This document shows, piece by piece, positions 1 to 8,376 of a stretch of 64,000 nt of DNA. Every line of letters starts with the position of its first letter. The stretch's first letter is position 1. The stretch covers positions 62,001-126,000 of the forward strand of contig JAISJB010000001.1 of assembly GCA_031261715.1 (NCBI GenBank), given 5' to 3'. The notes beneath the pieces are model-generated. The model saw only the letters and a program-made list of their open reading frames with translations. It did not search any database and was not told the DNA's origin. This DNA is from Endomicrobium sp. (GTDB lineage: Bacteria; Elusimicrobiota; Endomicrobiia; Endomicrobiales; Endomicrobiaceae). Position numbers and translations under genes: made by a program.

Positions 1-320
1 AACATATGTTAGCAGATATGGCTACTGAAGTTGAAGCTGCCAGGGCGTTCCTTTATTCATGTGTGAGAATGATTGACGCTAAAATATCAAAGCGTATAAG
101 TAAAGAATCTGCAATGGTAAAACTTTTTTGTTCTGAAGTAGCTATGAAGGTGACTCTTAATGCAGTACAAATATTAGGTGGATATGGTTATTTGCAAGAC
201 TATAATGTGGAAAAAATGATGAGAGATGCTAAAATTACAACTTTATATGAAGGAACTAGTCAAATTCAAAGAAATGAAATTGCCCTAGGCTTAATTAAAG
301 AAACAGTTATTAATGAATAA
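1..320 (+). CDS. Acyl-CoA dehydrogenase, C-terminal part (5' end outside window)
   Basis: Seen: the frame is open to the left edge and ends at 320. The encoded tail carries the family motif GGYGYLQDY and the segment TTLYEGTSQIQRNEIA, in which the Glu of YEGT is the catalytic base of short- and medium-chain acyl-CoA dehydrogenases. The first in-frame ATG at 6 is internal, not the start. Family knowledge: this FAD enzyme oxidises acyl-CoA to enoyl-CoA and passes electrons to ETF. The overlapping etfB and etfA downstream support that partnership. Short-chain (butyryl-CoA type) specificity is likely from the ETF linkage, but the substrate pocket is not in the window. Confidence 0.93.
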   Translation, partial: HMLADMATEVEAARAFLYSCVRMIDAKISKRISKESAMVKLFCSEVAMKVTLNAVQILGGYGYLQDYNVEKMMRDAKITTLYEGTSQIQRNEIALGLIKETVINE

Positions 321-1047
321 AATTGTGATTTGTATTAAACATATACATAACATTGGAATTAACTATTTTGATTTATATGCCTTAGAAGAAGGGGTTCAGC
401 TTAAGGAACAAAATCAAGATAATAGTAAAGTAATAGTTTTTACTATGGGCCCTAGAGGCTCTGAAAGCACATTACGTACAGCAATCTCAAAAGGAGCTGA
501 TGAAGCCTATTTATTAACTGATGATAAGTTTTTTAAAGGATCAGATACTATAGCTACATCTTACATACTAGCTACAGCCATCAAATTGTTGGTCGGGCAA
601 TATAAAATTATAATATGTGGAAAAAAAACTTATGACAGTGGAACTGAACAAGTTGGTCCTGCAATAGCAACAATGCTAAATATTCCTCATGTATCTTATG
701 TTAGAGAAATAAAATCTATTAACCAAAGAAGGTTAACAGTAGAAAGAGTAGTTGATGATGGCTATGAAACAATAAGAAGTTCTTTACCAGTTCTTTTAAC
801 AGTTACAAATGGAGTACATAAGCCTAGAATTGCTTCTATAAAATCTAAATTATTAGCACGCAAGGCTAACATAAAAATTTTTAATGCATATGATTTAGAC
901 ATTAATACTTCTAAAATAGGATTATATGGGTCTCCTACACAAGTTGTCTCATTGTATACAAAGAAGAAAAAACTTAAAAAGAAATTTTCAGGTAGTGCTA
1001 GATACATTGTATCTAGTTTTATAAAACAATTTAATAATTCAATATGA
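313..1047 (+). CDS. etfB: Electron transfer flavoprotein, beta subunit
   Basis: This is the small subunit of the soluble ETF heterodimer that accepts electrons from acyl-CoA dehydrogenase. The 244 residues are near the usual length. Typical features are the N-terminal KIVICIKHI strand, the central FCGKKT-like stretch (here IICGKKTYDSGTEQVGP) and the VERVVDDGYETI segment followed by LPVLLTVTNG. The start overlaps the acyl-CoA dehydrogenase end by 8 bases, and the stop overlaps the etfA ATG by 4, so translational coupling is likely. The C-terminus is unusually Lys-rich (TKKKKLKKKF), which fits AT-driven Lys enrichment. Whether this ETF is a bifurcating type cannot be decided here. Confidence 0.93.
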   Translation: MNKIVICIKHIHNIGINYFDLYALEEGVQLKEQNQDNSKVIVFTMGPRGSESTLRTAISKGADEAYLLTDDKFFKGSDTIATSYILATAIKLLVGQYKIIICGKKTYDSGTEQVGPAIATMLNIPHVSYVREIKSINQRRLTVERVVDDGYETIRSSLPVLLTVTNGVHKPRIASIKSKLLARKANIKIFNAYDLDINTSKIGLYGSPTQVVSLYTKKKKLKKKFSGSARYIVSSFIKQFNNSI

Positions 1048-2066
1048 ATAATATGTCTATATCTTTATCTTATACTTATAAAGGAGTTTGTATTTATGCA
1101 GAATATAACCGTGGTTGTATATCTACTACAACGTATGATCTGATACATATAGGAAGAAGTCTAGCTACAAAATTAAACGTGACATTAAGTGTAATCATTA
1201 TTGGTTCTAATATTAATAAAACCATAACTCAAGATTACATTAATATAGGAGTAGATAACTTATATATTTGTGACAATACATTATTATATGAATTTCAAGA
1301 TAATATTTATAGCGATATATTGCTTAGAATGATACAAATAATATGTCCAGAAATATTGATATTTAGTGCTACTAGTCGTAGTATACCGTTAGCTTCTATA
1401 ATTGCAGCAAAGTTGTATACAGGAATGACATCAAATTGTATTTCTTTAGATATAGATATTAAAACAAGAAATTTACAACAATTTACAGAAGATATGAAAA
1501 CTATTTTAACACCATATCATAGACCACAGATTGTAACATTAAGAGCTAAAATATTTAATAAAATTAGAGTTAAATGTAAAGCTAACAGGATTGGTAAAAT
1601 TGTAAAATTGCCAATAGATGTCAATAACAATATATTTAATAAAATCAAAGCTATAAATTTTACAAAATATAAAGTTGATAATATATTTAAAGATTTGTCT
1701 ACTGCAGAGGTTATAGTATCTGTTGGACGAGGAGTACGCACTTACAAAATATTTCAGCTAATTAAAGAATTTGTCATGATCATTAATGGGAAACTAGGAG
1801 CTTCTAAAGGTATAGTTGATTTAGGATGGGTTCCATATTCTTGTCAAATAGGAGAAACTGGAATAAGCGTAAATCCTAGACTTTATATTGCTTGTGGTAT
1901 TTCTGGGCATAAACAACATACTATCGGAATAAATTCTTCTAGTACAATAGTTGCAATAAATATAGATCCAAACTGTTATATGATGCAAATAGCTAATTTT
2001 GCGTTACAAGGTGATTTGGGTGAAATTATTACAGAATTTATCAAACAACTTAAAAAGCATAACTAA
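1044..2066 (+). CDS. etfA: Electron transfer flavoprotein, alpha subunit
   Basis: The large ETF subunit holds the FAD that shuttles electrons from the dehydrogenase. The N-terminal half is strongly drifted. The C-terminal FAD domain, from about residue 225, is clear: VSVGRGV, LGASKGIVDLGWVPYS, IGETGISVNPRLYIACGISG and VAINIDPN follow the canonical order. Two normally conserved positions differ from the usual sequences (IGETG for VGQTG, SGHKQH for SGAIQH). At 340 residues the length is normal. It starts on an ATGA overlap with etfB, and its last 4 bases overlap the convergent M23 peptidase gene. Confidence 0.93.
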   Translation: MNNMSISLSYTYKGVCIYAEYNRGCISTTTYDLIHIGRSLATKLNVTLSVIIIGSNINKTITQDYINIGVDNLYICDNTLLYEFQDNIYSDILLRMIQIICPEILIFSATSRSIPLASIIAAKLYTGMTSNCISLDIDIKTRNLQQFTEDMKTILTPYHRPQIVTLRAKIFNKIRVKCKANRIGKIVKLPIDVNNNIFNKIKAINFTKYKVDNIFKDLSTAEVIVSVGRGVRTYKIFQLIKEFVMIINGKLGASKGIVDLGWVPYSCQIGETGISVNPRLYIACGISGHKQHTIGINSSSTIVAINIDPNCYMMQIANFALQGDLGEIITEFIKQLKKHN

Positions 2067-3259
2067 TCATTATCAAAAATTGCAATAATATCTTTGATTT
2101 TACTATAAAAATATTTTTTTTCTTCATTCGTTAATATTACATTTGGTATTTGTTTTATTTTAAGAAAATTAAGAAAAGTACCATGTTTTTTAATTCTAAA
2201 ATCTAGATGTGGACCTGTAGCTAGGCCTGTCATACCTACATATCCTATAATTTGTCCTTCTATCACTCTATCTCCATTTTTAAGATTAGTTTCAAACTTT
2301 AATAAATGACCATAATAAGTTTCATAACCATTGAAATGTTTGATAACGATTAGATTCCCAAAATCTCCAGTATTGCTTAATTTTATTACTATTCCAGGCC
2401 CTATGGCTGACACTGGAGTTCCAATCGGAGCTGCATAATCTATACCTAGATGTGGTCTAACATATTTTAATATTGGATGCATTCTTTTTTTTGTAAAAAA
2501 TGAACTTATTCTACTAAATTGTAAAGGAGCTTTTAAAAAAGTACTTTTTAATGATTGTCCAGTTTCATCGAAGTAGGTACTATTATCAACATTATGTTTT
2601 GTATCAAAGTAAAAAGCATTATATGTTTGTGTAGAAGTTTTATATTGTGCAGCTACAATTCTAGATGATAAAATAACATATCTTTTTTTTAAATATTCTA
2701 TTGCATAGATGACTTTAAATGTATCTCCTTTTTTTGTATCTGTAACAAAATCCATTTTCCATGCAAATATATCTGCAAATGCAATAATTATATTTGATGG
2801 AACATTGTGTAATGACATTTCTGACCACAACGAAGATTTTATTGTTCCTTGTTGTTGAAATATTGTTACTTCAGTTTCGTATTCTCTCTGTTCTACGTTA
2901 ATTTTATTAGCATTATTCAATAAAGAGTAGTACTCTTTATTATTACGTAATGAATAATATGTAAATTCTTTCCAATGATTTGTTTTGCAGTCAAAAATAA
3001 TTTCACAAAAATCTCCAGGTATACACTGGTTAAGATTTATAACACCTTGAAACTTCCTTATAATTAATTTTATATCTTCTTTTGATAATTTACTATTGCT
3101 TAGTTTGCCTAGTAGTGTATCACCATATTGAATAACAAACTTTTCTACATTACATATAGCATTTCCTATTTTGTGGTTGACTAAAATCAAAAAAAATGCT
3201 ATTACTAGTGTAGTTAACTTTAGCTTATAAGTAAGTTTTTTTTTTATAGCAATAGACAT
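2063..3259 (-). CDS. M23-family peptidoglycan endopeptidase, membrane-anchored
   Basis: Residues about 12-33 form a single hydrophobic N-terminal segment, so the protein is probably anchored in the inner membrane or exported. The C-terminal half is a LytM/M23 domain. The HxxxD motif is H270-D274 (PHLGIDYAAP), and a further His is in YYGHLL at about 318. The second motif reads GPHLDF, with Asp353 where the classical motif has the zinc-binding His (HLH). The family cleaves peptide cross-links for wall growth or separation. HLD variants are, as I recall, found in some diderm lineages, so activity is plausible but unproven. No Shine-Dalgarno is visible before the ATG, and a promoter-like pair lies just upstream. 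Confidence 0.88.
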   Translation of the reverse strand: MSIAIKKKLTYKLKLTTLVIAFFLILVNHKIGNAICNVEKFVIQYGDTLLGKLSNSKLSKEDIKLIIRKFQGVINLNQCIPGDFCEIIFDCKTNHWKEFTYYSLRNNKEYYSLLNNANKINVEQREYETEVTIFQQQGTIKSSLWSEMSLHNVPSNIIIAFADIFAWKMDFVTDTKKGDTFKVIYAIEYLKKRYVILSSRIVAAQYKTSTQTYNAFYFDTKHNVDNSTYFDETGQSLKSTFLKAPLQFSRISSFFTKKRMHPILKYVRPHLGIDYAAPIGTPVSAIGPGIVIKLSNTGDFGNLIVIKHFNGYETYYGHLLKFETNLKNGDRVIEGQIIGYVGMTGLATGPHLDFRIKKHGTFLNFLKIKQIPNVILTNEEKKYFYSKIKDIIAIFDND

Positions 3260-3269
3260 AACATATTTT

Positions 3270-3299
3270 ATGTTAGTAATTTTGTTAGTTTACTGTCAA
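3270..3299 (-). promoter_or_regulatory. Putative sigma70-type promoter of the M23 gene
   Basis: On the minus strand a perfect -35 TTGACA (3294-3299) is followed after 18 bases by TAACAT (3270-3275). The -10 ends only 10 bases before the ATG at 3259, and no Shine-Dalgarno is present. The transcript would have almost no leader. This is inferred from sequence only. Confidence 0.45.
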
Positions 3300-3317
3300 C
3301 TTGTGGGATTATGAATA

Positions 3318-4541
3318 ATGGCTGAATTAAAACCTTTTAAAGCATTACGATATAAATGGCATGTATTGTCTGATGTGATTTGTCCGCCATATGATATTAT
3401 AAGTAATGAAATGAAAAATGATTTGGTTAACATTTCTAAGTTTAATATGGTTAATATTGAAGTGCCTATAGCTTCAACTACACAAGCAAACCCTTATATA
3501 CAAGCATCTAATTTACTTCATTCCTGGCAAATCGATAAAATTTTATTAAGAGATCAAAAACCATCATTATATTTTTATGAACAAATTTTTGAACATAATG
3601 GAATAAAAATTACTAGACGAGGTTTTTTTTCATTATTAAAAATTGATAATAACTTTGTAAAACAACATGAACAAACAATAGAGAAACATCAAACAGATAG
3701 GTTAGATTTGTTGCGTACAACTAAAGCAAATACTAGTCCTATTTTTGTTTTATTTGAAGATACTACAAATGTAATAGTAAATATATGTATAGAGATTGCT
3801 AAAAAACTACCACAAGCAATTGCAAGAGATCATAATGGGACGTTCCATAAACTCTGGGTTATATATGATGAAAAAATTATATATTTGATCCTAGAATATT
3901 TTCGTAGTAAAATTGTATTCATAGCAGATGGCCATCATAGATATAAAACTGCTTGTATATATAAGAATACTGAAATGCTCAAAAATGCAAATTCTATAGT
4001 AAACACTAAACATCCATATGATTATATACTAGCTTATTTTTGTCCAATGGAAGACCCTGGTATTTTGATTTTACCAACACATAGAGTGTTAGACATTCCT
4101 TTAAATATCGAACAAACTATTACTAAATATTTCGATATTTATAATACTACTAGAGATTTTAATAAAGCATTGTATAAACTTAGTGATGATACGCAATCTC
4201 TTATGGTTTTTCTAAATGGTACTTTTAGAATTATTACAATCAAAAAGAAATCATTATTAAAACAGTTTATGCCTAATAAAAGTCAATCATATAGAAATTT
4301 AGCTGTTAGCATTTTACATAACATATTAGTTCAAAATTTGAAGGCTACACAATTTATCTATGTTAAAAGTGACAAGGAAGCCTTGTTGCTTGCACGCAAA
4401 ACAGGAAAGATGGCAGTTATAGTTCCTTCAGTGCCTATTAAATGTTTAAAGGATATTAGTTTACATAATGAGATGATGCCACAGAAATCAACTTATTTTT
4501 ATCCTAAAATTGCAAGTGGAATAGTAATAAGAACATTATAA
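3318..4541 (+). CDS. DUF1015 family protein
   Basis: The 407 residues match the DUF1015 family throughout: N-terminal KPFKALRY followed by VICPPYDIIS, the middle KHEQT-like segment (KQHEQTIEKHQTDR), and the diagnostic ADGHHRYKTA motif. The biochemical role of this widespread family is not established. Its His-rich ADGHHR motif and resemblance to HPr-kinase-like or nucleotide-handling folds are only suggestive. It opens a plus-strand run with hisG, gltX and an unrecognised gene. The 58-base gap to the divergent M23 gene must contain its promoter. The start at 3318 gives the expected MAELKPFKA N-terminus. Confidence 0.9.
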   Translation: MAELKPFKALRYKWHVLSDVICPPYDIISNEMKNDLVNISKFNMVNIEVPIASTTQANPYIQASNLLHSWQIDKILLRDQKPSLYFYEQIFEHNGIKITRRGFFSLLKIDNNFVKQHEQTIEKHQTDRLDLLRTTKANTSPIFVLFEDTTNVIVNICIEIAKKLPQAIARDHNGTFHKLWVIYDEKIIYLILEYFRSKIVFIADGHHRYKTACIYKNTEMLKNANSIVNTKHPYDYILAYFCPMEDPGILILPTHRVLDIPLNIEQTITKYFDIYNTTRDFNKALYKLSDDTQSLMVFLNGTFRIITIKKKSLLKQFMPNKSQSYRNLAVSILHNILVQNLKATQFIYVKSDKEALLLARKTGKMAVIVPSVPIKCLKDISLHNEMMPQKSTYFYPKIASGIVIRTL

Positions 4542-4580
4542 ATAATTCATTTATACAAAAAAATTAGGAGAAAATTTATT

Positions 4581-5456
4581 ATGAAAACAATAAGACTTGG
4601 ATTTCCAAAGGGCAGTTTACAAGATGCTACTATTTCATTATTTCAACATGCAGGAATTAAAATAACTATACCATCTTCAAGATCATATTATCCAATTTCA
4701 GATGATAAAGAAATTGAAATGATGTTAATACGTTCACAAGAAATTGCTAGATATGTTCAAGATGGATTTTTCGATATTGGATTAACTGGGTATGATTGGA
4801 TTTGTGAAACTAATGCTAATGTTCACGAAATATGTGAATTAAATTATGCAAAGTCTGGTTTTAAGTTTGTTAAATGGGTGCTAGCAGTGCCAGAAAACTC
4901 TGTTATTAAATCAATAGTAGATTTGAATGGTGGACGTGTTGCAACTGAGCTTGTGAATTATACAACAAAATATTTTATCAACAAGAATATTAAGGCTAAT
5001 ATTGAGTTTTCTTGGGGAGCAACAGAAGCTAAAGCAGGTAAATTTGTAGATGCAATAGTTGAGCTTACTGAAACTGGCTCGTCGTTACAAGCAAATCATT
5101 TACGTATTATTGATGAAATATTAGTATCAAGTACAAGATTAATTGCTAATAAGACATCTTTACTTGATAATTGGAAAAAAGAAAAAATTAATAATATAGC
5201 CATGTTATTACAGGGAGCTCTTCTAGCTGAAAGTATGGTTGGCCTTAAAATGAATGTTCATTGTAAGTATCTTACAGATGTTGTACAAATGTTACCATCA
5301 CTTAAAAAACCTACCATAGCAAAACTACATGGTGATAATTGGTATGCTATAGAAGTGATATTAGAAGAAAAATTTGTCAAAGAATTAATTCCGATATTGA
5401 AACGACATGGTGCTACAGATATAATTGAATATTCATTAAATAAAATAATATACTAA
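4581..5456 (+). CDS. hisG: ATP phosphoribosyltransferase, long form
   Basis: HisG catalyses the first step of histidine synthesis (ATP plus PRPP). Seen: RLGFPKGSLQDAT at the N-terminus, the DIGLTGYDWI segment, and ATEAKAGKFVDAIVELTETGSSL, the PRPP-binding region. The C-terminal part, from about residue 215, is the regulatory ACT-like domain of long-form HisG, which normally binds histidine and works without HisZ. The 291 residues agree with that form. A good ribosome site (TTAGGAG) lies 10-15 bases before the ATG. No other his gene is in this window, so the pathway must be scattered or incomplete. Confidence 0.95.
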   Translation: MKTIRLGFPKGSLQDATISLFQHAGIKITIPSSRSYYPISDDKEIEMMLIRSQEIARYVQDGFFDIGLTGYDWICETNANVHEICELNYAKSGFKFVKWVLAVPENSVIKSIVDLNGGRVATELVNYTTKYFINKNIKANIEFSWGATEAKAGKFVDAIVELTETGSSLQANHLRIIDEILVSSTRLIANKTSLLDNWKKEKINNIAMLLQGALLAESMVGLKMNVHCKYLTDVVQMLPSLKKPTIAKLHGDNWYAIEVILEEKFVKELIPILKRHGATDIIEYSLNKIIY

Positions 5457-5468
5457 TTTTATTACATT

Positions 5469-6935
5469 ATGGAACAAAAAATTATTAGAGTTCGTTTTGC
5501 TCCTTCTCCGACTGGCAATTTACATATAGGTGGAGTTAGAACAGCATTATTTAATTGGTTGTTTGCTAAGAAGCAAAATGGCGACTTTATTTTACGTATT
5601 GAAGATACAGATAGATGTCGTTCAACGCAAGTATATGCAGATAATATTTTAGATACTTTAAAATGGTTAAAATTAACCTGGAATCATGGTCCATTTTATC
5701 AAATACAGCGTACAAAGTTATACAGTCAATATGTAAATGAATTACTTAAACGTAATCATGCTTATAAATGTTATTGTACTGTAGATGACATTGCTAAAGC
5801 TAAATACACATCTAAGCAAAACAAAATCCCATTTAAATATAATTGTAAATGTAAATATTTGACATTAGCTCAAATAAACAAAAAAACTAATAATCCAGTA
5901 ATAAGATTTATTGTTCCTAAAACAGGGACAACAATCTTTAATGATTTAATAAAAGGAACTATAACATTTGATAATTCTTTATTAAGTGATTTCATTATAA
6001 TGAGATCTGACAATCTGCCAACATATAATTTAGCTTGTGTAATAGATGATTACACCATGAATATAACACATGTCATAAGAGGTGACGATCATATTTCTAA
6101 TACGCCTAGGCAAATACTTATTTACAATGCATTAAGATGGAGTATTCCTCACTTCGCACATATATCTATGATATTAAATATTGATAGACAACGTTTGTCT
6201 AAAAGATATGATTCAATATCTGTTTTAAAATATAGAAAAGAAGGTTATTTACAGGAGGCTTTAGTGAATTATCTTGCATTACTTGGATGGAGTACTATAG
6301 ATAGTCAACAAATTTTTACAGTACAAGAGTTACAACAAAAGTTTACTATTGAAAAATGTAGCTCTAATCCAGCTATTTTTGATCATAATAAGTTACTATG
6401 GTTAAATAAAGAGAAAATACGCTCAAAGTCTGTTGATGAAATATATGATTTGTTTGTTGATTGGGCTAATAATGATATGAAGCTAAATAATTTGATTGCT
6501 AATTGGAATATTAAAACTTTAAAAAAAATTATAAAATTAGAACATAATAAATTAACAACCTTAAATGATATTATAATACTTGGTAATATGTTTTTTAATT
6601 ATAATTTAGTGTACAATAAAAAAATTAATGAAATACTTTTTGATACAAATACGAAAATAGTTTTGAATGAAAGTGTTAAAAGACTTAGTTCACAAAAAGA
6701 TTTTTCTGCTACTGCTTTAGAGTTATATGCAAGAGATTTAGCTAGAGAATATCAACTTACTACACCGAAGGTTTTTCACCCAATACGAATAGCTATATCT
6801 GGAAACATGAGAGGTCCTAGTTTGTTTAGTATGATGGAAATCCTTGGACAATATGAAATTATAAAGAGAATGTCTCTCACATTAGATAAAATTAATAAAA
6901 TACAAAAAGGAGAAAAAGCAAAATGTCAAGAGTAA
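5469..6935 (+). CDS. gltX: Glutamyl-tRNA synthetase
   Basis: This class I synthetase charges tRNA-Glu. In lineages without GlnRS it also mischarges tRNA-Gln for the GatCAB route. Motifs: HIGH-type PSPTGNLHIGG at 12-22, LRIEDTDR at 42-49, the zinc site as C101-x-C103 and C126-x-C128, and the KMSKS equivalent RLSKR at 242-246. The anticodon-binding helical domain follows and ends with the conserved MRGPSLF region. The 488 residues are normal. It lies 12 bases after hisG and overlaps the next gene by 13 bases. Whether it discriminates against tRNA-Gln cannot be read by eye. Confidence 0.97.
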   Translation: MEQKIIRVRFAPSPTGNLHIGGVRTALFNWLFAKKQNGDFILRIEDTDRCRSTQVYADNILDTLKWLKLTWNHGPFYQIQRTKLYSQYVNELLKRNHAYKCYCTVDDIAKAKYTSKQNKIPFKYNCKCKYLTLAQINKKTNNPVIRFIVPKTGTTIFNDLIKGTITFDNSLLSDFIIMRSDNLPTYNLACVIDDYTMNITHVIRGDDHISNTPRQILIYNALRWSIPHFAHISMILNIDRQRLSKRYDSISVLKYRKEGYLQEALVNYLALLGWSTIDSQQIFTVQELQQKFTIEKCSSNPAIFDHNKLLWLNKEKIRSKSVDEIYDLFVDWANNDMKLNNLIANWNIKTLKKIIKLEHNKLTTLNDIIILGNMFFNYNLVYNKKINEILFDTNTKIVLNESVKRLSSQKDFSATALELYARDLAREYQLTTPKVFHPIRIAISGNMRGPSLFSMMEILGQYEIIKRMSLTLDKINKIQKGEKAKCQE

Positions 6936-8332
6936 AGAAACAAGTAGTATCATTGACACTATCTTTATTATTAAACATTCCACTATATGCTACTGTTCCA
7001 TCAGCCTTGCCGAATCATTATACTAATTCTACATTGCCTATATCTTCGAATAATTACACCAATTCCACGTTTCCTAACCTTACATGTCCTGCATGGCAAA
7101 AGGATTTGTTCGAAAATGATAATTTTACATGTCCTGCTACACATGATGATGTTAAAATTGAACCTATAATGTTTGCAATGTTTGAAAACAAACCTGATTT
7201 TGTTACTGATGAGCAATGGGCATTTATAAGTAACTCTCGTATGTCTAGAGGGCAACATAGAACTCAAGAAGAGATGCAATATCTATTTGGGCCTGGCCCT
7301 TACGATGACCTTTACATCCCTACAACTTATAAAAAAATTACAGATTTTGTAAAAACAAATCTGGTTCCTGTGGTGGTATTGATTGGAGCTTGCGTTTTTA
7401 CATATTATTTGTGGGCTTTGTGTTTATTTCCATTTTATCTTTCACATGTTAAGACAGACATGCGAAGAGCAATAAATGATGAAATGCAAGAACACCTTGA
7501 AGTAGAGCGTAAAACTAGACCATATGTTCATAAAGGCTTGCGAGTGGGGGAAACTATGAACATTCCTGCTATAGCAACAGAGGACCAAGAGGCTCAAGTA
7601 GTTGACTATGATCCACGTAATAAGTTTCATGTTAGATTGGTTAGTTTATCATTACAAATCGCTCAAAGATTGGCTGACGAGAGAAATGAGGCTGTCCTAA
7701 ATATTGTAACAAGAGACCTACATTATCCAGGCGATACATATATAACACCTGAACCAGTTGATCAGTTACCACCAGTTTTTGAATATTGGGAACGAGCATA
7801 TTCCCAATCCCAAGCACTAAAAAATTATGTGGAACATGTCAAAGAAAGAAATAAACTTAGTGATAAACCTTATCCTCTACCTGGTTGGCTAATATTTCTT
7901 GAAAATGAAGATGGGCAAATGAGGCTAGAATATTTTAATCCTACTGATGAGAATCATGTCAGACAGATTGACGCTTCGCTAAATAGATGTTATGATTTTA
8001 TGAGACACCATCCTTATAGGATTAATAAAAAAGTTCGTACTATAACAAATCCTGTTTTAAGACAAGTTTATTCCTCTGACATGCAACAACAAATAGTATC
8101 ATTTGATTATAATGCGCCAATAGCTATGTTACATGACGCTCCTAAATTTACAGATCCACAATTTAAACCTAGCTTGAAAGACTTAATAGAAAATGGTGTT
8201 TTTCAATATGATTTTAAAGCTAAAGAGCGTAGATTGTCTTCATTAACACGTTCACAAAAAGTTGACGTAACACCTGATTTTCTTAAGAAGTATAAATTTC
8301 CACCACCACCACCATCACACATAATAACCTAA
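6923..8332 (+). CDS. Unrecognised secreted/membrane-anchored protein (469 aa)
   Basis: I do not recognise this protein. Residues 1-23 look like a signal peptide (basic MSRVKK, a hydrophobic core, then LYA before T24). Residues 31-75 are Asn/Thr/Pro-rich and contain two copies of the motif YTNST-L/F-P and two of TCPA. Residues about 147-173 form one strong membrane segment, followed by basic KTDMRR, so about 120 residues would face outward and about 295 inward. The tail ends in a run of six prolines and SHIIT. Translation signals are good: AGGAG at 6908-6912, 10 bases before the ATG inside the gltX end. Local GC is much higher than in flanking genes (27 of 60 bases at 7261-7320 and 7561-7620), though it falls to 15 of 60 at 8161-8220. 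It is clearly a real, maintained gene. A host-interface or envelope role is only inference. Confidence 0.8.
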   Translation: MSRVKKQVVSLTLSLLLNIPLYATVPSALPNHYTNSTLPISSNNYTNSTFPNLTCPAWQKDLFENDNFTCPATHDDVKIEPIMFAMFENKPDFVTDEQWAFISNSRMSRGQHRTQEEMQYLFGPGPYDDLYIPTTYKKITDFVKTNLVPVVVLIGACVFTYYLWALCLFPFYLSHVKTDMRRAINDEMQEHLEVERKTRPYVHKGLRVGETMNIPAIATEDQEAQVVDYDPRNKFHVRLVSLSLQIAQRLADERNEAVLNIVTRDLHYPGDTYITPEPVDQLPPVFEYWERAYSQSQALKNYVEHVKERNKLSDKPYPLPGWLIFLENEDGQMRLEYFNPTDENHVRQIDASLNRCYDFMRHHPYRINKKVRTITNPVLRQVYSSDMQQQIVSFDYNAPIAMLHDAPKFTDPQFKPSLKDLIENGVFQYDFKAKERRLSSLTRSQKVDVTPDFLKKYKFPPPPPSHIIT

Positions 8333-8337
8333 AAAAT

Positions 8338-8368
8338 AAAGAAAGCCATGTTACACATGGCTTTCTTT
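8338..8368. terminator. Bidirectional intrinsic terminator
   Basis: A perfect 13-bp stem (8338-8350 with 8356-8368) has a 5-base loop TTACA and A/T-rich flanks that give U-rich tails in both directions. It sits between the convergent 3' ends of the unrecognised membrane protein gene and asd, so it can end both transcripts. It is the clearest intrinsic terminator in the window. Confidence 0.92.
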
Positions 8369-8376
8369 TATATTAT

